Assembly (NCBI GenBank): GCA_022821725.1
Contig: JAJEDB010000046.1
Location: forward strand, 28,745 to 92,744
Origin: Candidatus Poribacteria bacterium
Lineage (GTDB): Bacteria; Poribacteria; WGA-4E; WGA-3G
DNA: 64,000 bases
Reading direction: 5' to 3'
Each line of letters begins with the position of its first letter. The stretch's first letter is position 1. A model generated the notes under the pieces. That model saw nothing but the letters and a program-made list of their open reading frames with translations, was not told where the DNA came from and did not search any database. Position numbers and translations under genes: made by a program. Positions 28,112 to 36,796 of the stretch are shown here, in pieces.

Positions 28112-30295
28112 ATGCAGTATGAAAAAAAACAATCTATTTTCATCGGTATACTTGTCCTCGGTGTTTTAATTGTATTCGTGCCACTGAACACATCTGCCCA
28201 AACCGTTAACGTTCCCGATGTCAATCTTCGCAGGGCGATCAACGAAGCACTCGGCAAAGTGCCAAACGCTCGGATTACGAAGGACGAGATGTTAACCTTG
28301 GAAGAGTTGCGTGCGAACGGCAGAGACATTGAAGACCTCAGGGGACTTGAAGCTGCCATAAATCTCATAGAATTGTATCTTGACGATAATCTCATAGACG
28401 ATTTGTCGTCCCTCGCTGAATTACATAACCTGCGCGAGTTGACAGCAGTAAGCAACCTTATTTCCGACCTGTCACCGATTGGTGGGTTGATCAACTTGAG
28501 AAACCTGAATATAATGCATAATTTGGTATCCGATCTATCTCCCACCGCCGGGTTAATCAACTTACATCGGATAGAACTTGAGGATAACCTCTTCAACGAT
28601 GTTTCTCCGCTCGCCGAACTCCCGAAGCTTGAATGGATGGACCTAACTCGGAATACATCCATAGACGTATCGCCCTTGGCAGGGATGCCCGCGCTGACCG
28701 GTTTCCGATCTTGGGGGACCCCGATCTTGGGTTTTGAAACCTTTCGGAAAATACCAAGACTGGAGCGCTTAGACATTTGTGGGGGTGAACTGTCCGATAT
28801 CTCCGCTTTAGAGGGAATGACAAATTTGAAAGACCTCTACCTTGCGGGGAATCAAATAACCGACATCTCGGTTGTTTCGAGTTTAACAGGCTTGACCGAA
28901 TCGAGTTTTGCGCATAATCGGATAACGAATGTCTCACCCCTTGCAGGTTTGTCGAATCTGAGGTGGATAAATCTTCGCGACAACGACATATCGGATGTCT
29001 CGTCTCTCACAAGTTTACCGAATCTAAAATGGGTGGACCTGAGCGGAAACGAAGTCTTTAATCCAGCACCCATAGATGTATTACAGACCCGGGCGAAAGT
29101 CATTTATCACAGCAATCCTGTGTTCCCAGCCGGAGGTCCGAAAATAGAGGGCCCCTGGTTGTGGGTGCCTGTCCCAGGAAGTCACTTGGAAAACAACATA
29201 GATTTCCTCGCGGTAGCGAGTGACGGAAAAATAACGGAGATCAAAATAGCAACTGTGGGTGCCGCGGATGGGAAACCCGTCGGAGACGACGAGTGGATAG
29301 CCGACAATATCGCCCCTGTTGGAAAGAATAACATTGGGGATATGCTTGGAGACAGAAGTGAGAGGAATATCGTTTACGGCTCGGCAACGTTGGAGTCACC
29401 CACCGAACAGCAGACACGCTTGTTTGTAGGACACCACTTTGGGGCTAAAATCTGGCTCAACGGTGAACATATCTATTTTCAGGACCACGGCTATTGGCAG
29501 CAAGACTACCACAGGTTTTTGCCTGTTACGCTAAAAGCGGGGACAAACGTGTTGCTGGTCGCCCTGGATAACCATCAGGACGGTGAGTGGCACGCTTTCT
29601 TCGGTTTCGACCCCGATACAAAATACACAATGAACGCTCCGATTTCCCGAGCCCCCTCAGAAATCCCAGTTTACGATGTTGACCAAGACGGACGGATAAC
29701 TGTCCTGGACATCATTCGGGTGGGGCAAAGTTTTGGGAAAGTGACGGCGGATACCCGACAAATGGACATAAATAGGGATGGCACGGTCAACATTTCTGAC
29801 CTCGTCCTTGTCGCGAATCGCCTCGGTGAAATAACAGGAATTCCTGATGCCGCGGCACCGCTGCTTGCGATGGGACAAGTGGACTTAGACCTCACGGTAT
29901 TACAAAGTTGGATAGCACAGGCACACGTTGAAAGTGATGGTTCTCTCGTCTTCCGACAAGGCATTGCTACCCTTGAGAGACTCTTAGCAGCCCTGATGCC
30001 GAAAACGACTGCATTGTTTGCGAACTATCCAAACCCGTTTAACCCGGAGACGTGGATACCCTACCAACTTGCGGAACCTGCTGAAGTGACGCTCCGTATC
30101 TATGCGACAAACGGTGCCTTGGTTCGGACGTTGGGTTTCGGACATCACCCTGCGGGGGTCTATAGAGCGAAGAACCGCGCGGCGTATTGGGATGGTAAGA
30201 ACGAAGTGGGTGAACCTGTAGCCAGTGGTGTCTATTTCTATACGCTCACCGCGGAGGATTTCACTGCCACACGGAAAATGTTGATACGGAAGTAG
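28112..30295 (+). CDS. Secreted leucine-rich repeat protein with dockerin-like and FlgD/T9SS-like C-terminal modules
   Basis: A protein of 727 residues at ATG 28112 (AAGGAG upstream). A signal peptide covers about residues 1-30 ('GILVLGVLIVFVPLNTSAQ'). 'VNVPDVNLRRAINEALGK' leads into about ten LRRs of the 'ISDLSPLxGLxxL' type (nt 28300-29090). A beta-rich module follows (29130-29640; 'FVGHHFGAKIWLNGEHIYF') and then a dockerin-like pair of calcium loops ('DVDQDGRITVLD', 'DINRDGTVNISD'). The C-terminus carries 'NYPNPFNPETWIPYQL' and ends 'TATRKMLIRK', similar to FlgD Ig-like or type IX sorting modules. It is probably a surface or secreted adhesion protein. The next gene encodes a relative. Confidence 0.88.
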   Translation: MQYEKKQSIFIGILVLGVLIVFVPLNTSAQTVNVPDVNLRRAINEALGKVPNARITKDEMLTLEELRANGRDIEDLRGLEAAINLIELYLDDNLIDDLSSLAELHNLRELTAVSNLISDLSPIGGLINLRNLNIMHNLVSDLSPTAGLINLHRIELEDNLFNDVSPLAELPKLEWMDLTRNTSIDVSPLAGMPALTGFRSWGTPILGFETFRKIPRLERLDICGGELSDISALEGMTNLKDLYLAGNQITDISVVSSLTGLTESSFAHNRITNVSPLAGLSNLRWINLRDNDISDVSSLTSLPNLKWVDLSGNEVFNPAPIDVLQTRAKVIYHSNPVFPAGGPKIEGPWLWVPVPGSHLENNIDFLAVASDGKITEIKIATVGAADGKPVGDDEWIADNIAPVGKNNIGDMLGDRSERNIVYGSATLESPTEQQTRLFVGHHFGAKIWLNGEHIYFQDHGYWQQDYHRFLPVTLKAGTNVLLVALDNHQDGEWHAFFGFDPDTKYTMNAPISRAPSEIPVYDVDQDGRITVLDIIRVGQSFGKVTADTRQMDINRDGTVNISDLVLVANRLGEITGIPDAAAPLLAMGQVDLDLTVLQSWIAQAHVESDGSLVFRQGIATLERLLAALMPKTTALFANYPNPFNPETWIPYQLAEPAEVTLRIYATNGALVRTLGFGHHPAGVYRAKNRAAYWDGKNEVGEPVASGVYFYTLTAEDFTATRKMLIRK

Positions 30296-30334
30296 GAAAC
30301 GAAATAACGGACTACTGAAAAAAGGGGGTTGGTC

Positions 30335-32161
30335 GTGAAAATGGGTAAGTATTTGGGCTCCATCGTTTTATCTGTCCTCATCTTAGGCGTTCAGACAGCG
30401 AACGCGCAACAAAACCTGGCACAACAGGCATCCCTTATCTTTGAGCAAAGTTGCCTGGGCTGCCATGGACCCCACGGTTCTTTTACTGAGAATCTCGTCA
30501 TTGAATCCGCACAGGGATTGATTGACAGTGGAGCAGTTGTGCCGGGCAACCCTGATGCCTCTGTCCTCTATACGCGGCTGTTGCACCCGGACCCGGTGAA
30601 ACGGATGCCGTTGGGAGAACAACTTTCACCGCAAGCGATTCAAGCGATCAATGCTTGGATTACTGCAGGTGCCCCGAGTTGGGAAGTCCAACACGATGCC
30701 AAATTTATTACAACAGATGAAATGCTCACTGCGATTCAGCAGCATATTCGGACGTTAGATGCGTTTGATCGACCCTTTGCCCGTTATTTTACAACGACAC
30801 ACCTCTATAATGCCGGGGAGAGTCTTGAAGCACTGAGTGCCTATCGAGTCGCACTCTCCAAGCTCGTGAACAGCCTCTCGTGGGGTTTTCAGATTGTCAA
30901 CCCGGAACCGATTAACACAGCAGAGACACTCTTCTACATTGACCTTCGCCAATACGGGTGGGATGAACGCAACGCATGGCCCCAGATAGAAAACGTCTAT
31001 CCTTACGCCATTGCGTTCGACGCAAAAACACAAGGCAGCCACCTCTTGAAGTACACCTTTCTGCAGGGTGAGATGCGGTGTGATGTGCCATTCGTGCATG
31101 TAGATTGGTTTCTCGCGACAGCTGCCCTGCCGCCGTTGTATCACGATATTCTTGCGCTCCCTGATACCGAGCGCGAACTGGAGCGGCAGTTGGGAATAGA
31201 TGTGGAACGGAATCTCCGGAATGCCCCTGGTATTCGGGTCTGGCGTGCGGGGACGAACGATTCCGGGGTCTCCAATCACAACCGTGTGGTAGAGCGGCAC
31301 ACTTTTCAATACGGTGCGTATTGGAAAAGCCACGACTTTGCTGGGAGCGCAGGGGCACAGAATATCTTCACGCATCCGTTGTCGTTTGAACGTGACGGTG
31401 GCGAAGTGATCTTCAACTTACCGAACGGGCTACAAGGCTACTATGTTGCGGACGGTTTGGGGAATCGGATAGACGTTGCACCGACGGAGATTGTGTCGAA
31501 TCCAGCGGCGAGTGATCCAGCGGTTCGCAACGGGTTGTCGTGTATCGGTTGTCACACGGAAGGTATGAAGACATTTGAAGACGCGGTGCGGACGGTGATA
31601 GAGCAGACAAGAAATCCGAATTTCAATAAGCCGCACGCCTTGCGGCTATATGTAGAACAAACGGTAATGGATGATTTATTAGAGCAGGATACAGCCCGCT
31701 ACAGAACCGCTCTGGAAACCACCGGCGGCGTATTCGGTGGTATTGAACCTGTGCATCGCTTTGTTGAAAAATTTCAGGGACCCATTGAGGCGCCGTCCGC
31801 TGCTGCGGCAGTCGGCTTAGAAACGCAAACCTTCCTTACGGAGATTGAAAAGAAGTCGAGTTTACAAAACTTAGGACTTGCAGGGCTGTTGAGTGGTGGG
31901 AATGTGAAACGGGATGTCTGGACGGATCAATTTCAGGACATCATCACCGCACTGAACACGCCCGAGGTGATCCGCCCGGAACCGGAACCTACTCCTGATG
32001 TCATTATACCAGACCCCGATCCTATCACAGGGGTCTATATCCCTGATCGGAACCTCCGTGCCGTAATTGCAGGGAGACTCGGTAAATCCGTGAGTGAACC
32101 GATTACGAGAAAGGAGATGGCGCGTATTGAGGAAATTGATCTGGAAGAGAGGAATAACTGA
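30335..32161 (+). CDS. Secreted cytochrome c-type protein, 5' part of a frameshifted LRR/cohesin/dockerin gene
   Basis: I take GTG 30335 as start because GGGGG at 30324-30328 is six bases upstream; ATG 30341 is also possible. A signal peptide ('LGSIVLSVLILGVQTANAQ') is followed by a planctomycete-type cytochrome c domain with 'CLGCHGPHG' and later a second heme motif 'LSCIGCHTEG'. The last 35 residues ('GVYIPDRNLRAVIAGRLGK') are the opening of an LRR domain, and then the frame ends at TGA 32159-32161. The LRRs continue in another frame from 32151. It seems to be a single gene of about 1,420 codons broken by one extra base (or two missing) near 32150. Heme attachment suggests an electron-transfer role in the periplasm or at the surface. 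Confidence 0.8.
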   Translation: MKMGKYLGSIVLSVLILGVQTANAQQNLAQQASLIFEQSCLGCHGPHGSFTENLVIESAQGLIDSGAVVPGNPDASVLYTRLLHPDPVKRMPLGEQLSPQAIQAINAWITAGAPSWEVQHDAKFITTDEMLTAIQQHIRTLDAFDRPFARYFTTTHLYNAGESLEALSAYRVALSKLVNSLSWGFQIVNPEPINTAETLFYIDLRQYGWDERNAWPQIENVYPYAIAFDAKTQGSHLLKYTFLQGEMRCDVPFVHVDWFLATAALPPLYHDILALPDTERELERQLGIDVERNLRNAPGIRVWRAGTNDSGVSNHNRVVERHTFQYGAYWKSHDFAGSAGAQNIFTHPLSFERDGGEVIFNLPNGLQGYYVADGLGNRIDVAPTEIVSNPAASDPAVRNGLSCIGCHTEGMKTFEDAVRTVIEQTRNPNFNKPHALRLYVEQTVMDDLLEQDTARYRTALETTGGVFGGIEPVHRFVEKFQGPIEAPSAAAAVGLETQTFLTEIEKKSSLQNLGLAGLLSGGNVKRDVWTDQFQDIITALNTPEVIRPEPEPTPDVIIPDPDPITGVYIPDRNLRAVIAGRLGKSVSEPITRKEMARIEEIDLEERNN

Positions 32162-34598
32162 CCTAACGGGACTCGAGCATGCGGCAAAACTGCAGGAACT
32201 TCGCGCGAACCGCAACGAAATATCCGATCTGTCCCCACTCACAGGGTTAAAGGCGTTGACGTATCTATCCATTAGAGACAATCCGGTATCGGATTTCTCA
32301 CCTTTGGCGACATTGCCGAATCTCCGAGAACTTGCATTTGGGACCAGGTCTATGGCGCGCCTGCCTTCTCTGAAGGGATTAAAAAAATTACAACGTCTGG
32401 AGTGCAACAACAGCGGTATCTCAGACATTTCCGGAGTGGCGGGCCTAACAGGTCTGAGAGAACTATATCTCTGGGAAAATCGCATATCAGATATATCTGT
32501 GCTTGCGGGATTAAAGCACCTAAAAGAATTAGGACTTGGTGGGAATAACATATCGGATATATCTGTGCTGTCGGAGCTAACGCGTTTAGAACGCTTATAC
32601 CTCGGCGGGAATAATATATCGAATATATCTGTGCTTGCGGGATTAAAGCACCTAAAAGGATTAGGACTTGCTGAGAATAATATATCGGATATGTCGCCCC
32701 TGGCGGGACTCACGAACTTGGAGCATCTTGACATCCATGCCACTTCTACACCGGATATATCCGTGCTTTCGGGACTCACGCGTCTGAGGGAGGTTAATCT
32801 TGCACATAACGGTATATCGGACGTGTCGCCCCTGGCGGGGTTAAAACGTTTGAGAGGATTACTTCTTCATCAGAATAATATATCGGACGTGTCACCCCTG
32901 GCGGGACTCACGAACTTGGAGTTTCTTAACCTACCAGACAATGCTATCACCGATTTGTCGCCTTTGGCGAAGTTGTCTGAGAGCACTGATATAAGTTGGT
33001 CAAGAAATCCAGGTTTTTCAGGTGGTCCGCAGATAGCAGGTCCCTGGTTATGGGTTTTGGTTCCAGGAGATGATTTCCGTGACGGTGGAGACCTGCTGGC
33101 ACAGGCGAGCAGCGGTAAAGTAAGGGAGTCACAGATCGCTGACAACGTGCCTAAGGAGGGAGATTTGGTAGGCGACAATGCTTGGTTCACTTACAAAATC
33201 GATCCCGGAGATGGGCATAATATCCAAAGAATGTTGGATGCTCTCGATTTTGAACATGGAGGACGCCAGGTTATCTACGGGGTAGTTGTCGTGCATTCTC
33301 CACGTGACCAGGAGACGACACTGTTTGCCGGAAGTCACCATCATCACAAAGTTTGGCTCAACGGAAAATTGATTGATGAAAACTACCACTGGGCAAACGA
33401 TTATCAGAAGTTTCTCCCTGTCACATTGAAAAAGGGGGAGAACGTCCTGTTGGTTTCTCTCTTCACGTATGGCAATCACTGGGCAGGCTACTTCGGTTTC
33501 GCAGCTGATGCGGAATACAAAGTCGTTCCTCCGGGTCCGAAGTTCTCACTCACAACGGAAACAACGAATATTGAAGTTGGCACAACATTTACTGTGAATC
33601 TCACGGCAGAAAATATCACCGATTTAGCGGGGTGGCAGACGGATATTACGTTTGATCCGACTGTGCTAAAGGTAAACCGGGTCACTGAGGGCAATTTTTT
33701 GAGACAGGGCGGCGGACGCACCTACTTCCGAAAAGGGGTTATCAACAATGAACTCGGGAGAATCGTAGATTTAAGTGCCGCTCGGATCTCTCAAGGAAGT
33801 GCTACTGGAGCAGGTCCCCTCCTTGCACTACAGTTCACCGCCATCGCAAACGGAGAGAGTCACCTCAAACTCCGCGATTTTCTCGCGGGTGACAGTACTG
33901 GAGAGACATTCCGTTTTACGTCCTTTGATACACCGATTGTCGTCGGGGACAGTGAATCTGCGACTTTTCCGGCATGGGATGTCAATGAAGATGGGGTGAC
34001 CGATGCCACAGATGTAGCGTTGGTAACCGCGGCACTCGGACAATCTCCACCTGTCAACCCGCGCACGGATGTCAATAGTGATGGTGTTGTTGATGGCAAG
34101 GACCTCACAGAAGTCGCCGCGCATCTCGGAGAGAAAGCGGATCCTGCTGCATCCCTCAGACGGGAGGTGTCTGGGACTCCGGAAGGTCTCACCTTGGAGG
34201 AGGCTGAACACGCACTTGGCATCTTGCGTGCAGCGGATGACGGTTCACTGATGTTCCGCCGCGGTATCGCGAACCTTGAACGGATCTTAGCAGCTTTCGT
34301 GCCATCAGAAACGGCACTCCTCCACAACTACCCGAACCCGTTCAACCCGGAGACGTGGATACCCTACCAACTTGCGAAACCTGCTGAAGTCATCCTCCGT
34401 ATCTATGCAACAAACGGTGCCTTGGTGCGGACGTTGGATTTCGGACATCAGCCTGCGGGGATCTATAGAGCGAAGAACCGCGCGGCGTATTGGGATGGAA
34501 AAAACGCACTCGGTGAACCCGTCGCAAGCGGTGTCTACTTTTATACGCTTACCGCAGGCGACTTCACAGCGACTCGAAAAATGGTGATCAGGAAATAG
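32151..34598 (+). pseudogene. LRR-cohesin-dockerin protein, 3' part of the frameshifted gene
   Basis: About 815 residues continuing from the gene at 30335 after the frame change. The only ATG/GTG candidates upstream (32094) lie in the out-of-frame overlap and lack a ribosome site, so this is probably not a gene of its own. Order: LRRs of the 'ISDVSPLAGLTNL' type (to about 33000), a beta module also present in the protein at 28112 (33020-33530), a cohesin-like domain (33536-33920; 'EVGTTFTVNLTAENITDLAG'), a dockerin-like calcium-loop pair ('DVNEDGVTDATD', 'DVNSDGVVDGKD'), and the 'NYPNPFNPETW' C-terminal module. Cohesin and dockerin in one chain allow self-assembly. If the frameshift is a sequencing error, the gene is whole. 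Confidence 0.75.
32505..32920 (+). repeat. LRR-coding tandem repeats with high nucleotide identity
   Basis: Units such as CTTGCGGGATTAAAGCACCT (32501 area and again at 32636 area) are almost identical over about 70 bases, and CGGACGTGTCRCCCCTGGCG occurs at 32818 and 32884. Each unit encodes one LRR of about 22 residues. Identity at the DNA level, not only protein level, indicates recent internal duplication. Confidence 0.65.
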
Positions 34599-34701
34599 GC
34601 ATCGGCGTTATAATAATTGGCACTCGGCTGTTCGTTTAACGGGACTGACCGTTAATAACCAATAGCCATTAGCAATAAAAAAAGGAAACCATAAACACAT
34701 C

Positions 34702-36711
34702 ATGTCTCAAGAATCTTCTTTAAAACGCACACACTATTGCGGGGCCCTCCGTTTAGCAGACGCTGGCAATCAGGTGAGTCTCAACGGCTGGGTCAACCGC
34801 CGTCGAGACCATGGGGGTGTCATCTTCGTTGATTTACGCGACAGAACAGGCATCACACAAGTTGTTTTTGATCCACAGATTGATGAAAAAGCACACGTCC
34901 TCGCAGATAGCATTAGAAGTGAATATGTGCTGAACGTCAGTGGCACCGTCCGCGAACGGGATCCGGGCGAATTGCTCTTCCATGCGGACGCTGCGTACCA
35001 AACGGAACTCGCCGATGGCACCCTCTCCGCAGCGTTCCGATCCCTGTTTGCTGATGTTGATGCGAAGTACACCCTCGCTGAGGAGATTGAGGTCGCGACC
35101 CGCGTCGCTGGCACGCGGTGGCTACTCACCGATGTCGAAAATAATCGGACATATCACATCGAAAATACCGAAAACGGTCTCAGCATTTACCAAGGCACAG
35201 TCAACCCGGAACTTGACACGGGTGAGATTGAACTCGCTGTGGATGCTCTGAATATTCTGAATACCGCCAAAACGCCGCCGTTCCCTGTTGAAGACGACAT
35301 CGACGTAGCGGAAGACATTCGGATGCGCTACCGATTTATCGATCTACGGCGTCCTGAGATGCAGAAAACTTTAGCAATGCGGCATAAAGCCGCACTCGCA
35401 GCGCGCAACTATATGAACGAGCAGGGCTTCCTTGAGATTGAGACCCCCATTTTGATGAACAGCACACCCGAAGGGGCGCGCGACGTACTCGTTCCGAGTC
35501 GGCATTATCCCGGCAGGTTCTATGCGATGCCACAATCACCGCAGCAGTTTAAACAGATTTTAATGATGAGCGGCGTGGATCGGTATTTCCAAATCGCACG
35601 GTGCTTCCGCGATGAGGACACCCGTGCTGACAGACAGTTGGAATTCACCCAACTTGATATTGAAATGTCGTTCGCCGACGTGGACGATGTGCTTGCGGTG
35701 ACCGAGGGGTTGATGAAACGCATATTTGAGGAGGCGGGGGGTATTCCCGTCCAAACGCCTTTCCTACGGCTCCCGTATCACGAGTCGATGGCACGGTTCG
35801 GGAACGACAAACCCGACACGCGGTTCGGTATGGAGCTTACCGATCTCTCGGATGTCATGGCGGATTGTGAGTTTCAGGTATTCACACGCGCCTTGTCCGC
35901 AGGTGGACAGGTCAAAGCCATTGCCGCCCCAGGGGGTGCAGACTTCTCGCGAAAAGACATCGACGACCTAACAAAGTTCGTCGCTATCTACCGCGCGAAA
36001 GGGTTGGCATGGGTTAAAGTCACAGCAGACGGCTTTTCCTCAGGGATCGTTAAGTTCTTCACAACAGAGCAACTTGAAACGGCACAGGAGAGAACGGGCG
36101 CGAAACCGGGCGACATCATGTTCTTTGTCGCTGACAGACCGAAGGTCGTCGCCGATGCCCTCGGCAACCTCCGCCTCCACCTCGGACGTAAACTCAACCT
36201 CATTGACGAAACCCGGTACAACTTCCTGTGGATCGTGGATTATCCGCTGTTTGAGTGGAACGAGGATGAGAATCGGTATGAATCGGTCCATCATCTATTC
36301 AGCGCGCCGAAAGAAGAATTTCTACCGTTCTTAGAGACAGATCCGAGTAAAGTCCAAGGTCAACACTACGATCTCGTGTGCAACGGCTATGAGATCTGTA
36401 GCGGAAGCGTGAGAATCCACCAGTGGGATGTTCAACAGAAGGTGTTTAAGATTATAGGTATTACACCCGAGGATGTCAAAAATCGCTTTGGCTATTTCAT
36501 AGATGCCTTGGCGTATGGCACACCGCCACATGCAGGCATCGCGCCGGGTTTAGACCGGATTGTCATGTTGATGCGGAACGAAGAGAACATCCGAGAGGTC
36601 ATCGCGTTCCCGAAATCGCAACAGGGGCTCTGTCCGCTCACACACGCGCCCTCTGTTGTAACAGACGCACAACTGGAAGAGTTATCCATTCGCGTTGATG
36701 CAGAACGCTAA
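34702..36711 (+). CDS. aspS: Aspartyl-tRNA synthetase (with an extra segment in the N-terminal domain)
   Basis: A protein of 669 residues; bacterial AspRS is usually about 590. The OB-fold start ('YCGALRLADAGNQVSLNGW'), class II motif 2 ('RCFRDEDTRADRQLEFTQLD') and motif 3 ('GIAPGLDRIVML') are all present, as is the GAD domain between them. The size difference is explained by about 75 extra residues (roughly 90-164, nt 34969-35193) between 'SGTVRERDPG' and 'GTVNPELDTGEIE', which are adjacent in other AspRS proteins. The insert is in the anticodon-binding domain and contains 'TRWLLTDVENNRTYHIEN'. The enzyme charges tRNA-Asp and must be functional if it is the only copy. A weak hairpin with TTTTT (36720-36742) follows the stop. 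Confidence 0.95.
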   Translation: MSQESSLKRTHYCGALRLADAGNQVSLNGWVNRRRDHGGVIFVDLRDRTGITQVVFDPQIDEKAHVLADSIRSEYVLNVSGTVRERDPGELLFHADAAYQTELADGTLSAAFRSLFADVDAKYTLAEEIEVATRVAGTRWLLTDVENNRTYHIENTENGLSIYQGTVNPELDTGEIELAVDALNILNTAKTPPFPVEDDIDVAEDIRMRYRFIDLRRPEMQKTLAMRHKAALAARNYMNEQGFLEIETPILMNSTPEGARDVLVPSRHYPGRFYAMPQSPQQFKQILMMSGVDRYFQIARCFRDEDTRADRQLEFTQLDIEMSFADVDDVLAVTEGLMKRIFEEAGGIPVQTPFLRLPYHESMARFGNDKPDTRFGMELTDLSDVMADCEFQVFTRALSAGGQVKAIAAPGGADFSRKDIDDLTKFVAIYRAKGLAWVKVTADGFSSGIVKFFTTEQLETAQERTGAKPGDIMFFVADRPKVVADALGNLRLHLGRKLNLIDETRYNFLWIVDYPLFEWNEDENRYESVHHLFSAPKEEFLPFLETDPSKVQGQHYDLVCNGYEICSGSVRIHQWDVQQKVFKIIGITPEDVKNRFGYFIDALAYGTPPHAGIAPGLDRIVMLMRNEENIREVIAFPKSQQGLCPLTHAPSVVTDAQLEELSIRVDAER

Positions 36712-36719
36712 ACGCAGGC

Positions 36720-36742
36720 CCGCTTTCGCTGGCGCGGTTTTT
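36720..36742 (+). terminator. Weak terminator candidate after aspS
   Basis: CCGC (36720-36723) and GCGG (36734-36737) can pair around a ten-base loop, followed by TTTTT. The stem is short, so the call is tentative; GC-rich sequence plus T-run resembles the hairpin of repeat family 1. Confidence 0.35.
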
Positions 36743-36796
36743 AACCTCGCCAGTAACGCGTCTTAAATTAACAATTAAAACGGAGGGAATCAAACT

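Noticed and set aside
28081..28776. Minus-strand frame of 231 codons with serine-rich repeats
   Set aside because: Again the antisense of LRR coding sequence.
31871..32779. Long minus-strand frame with repeated 'STDIS' and 'PARGDIS' units
   Set aside because: The repetition only mirrors the LRR codons of the plus strand; no independent sign of a gene.
32505..32920. Regular repeats that might suggest a CRISPR array
   Set aside because: The repeats are coding LRR units of about 66 bases without unique spacers, and no cas gene is nearby.
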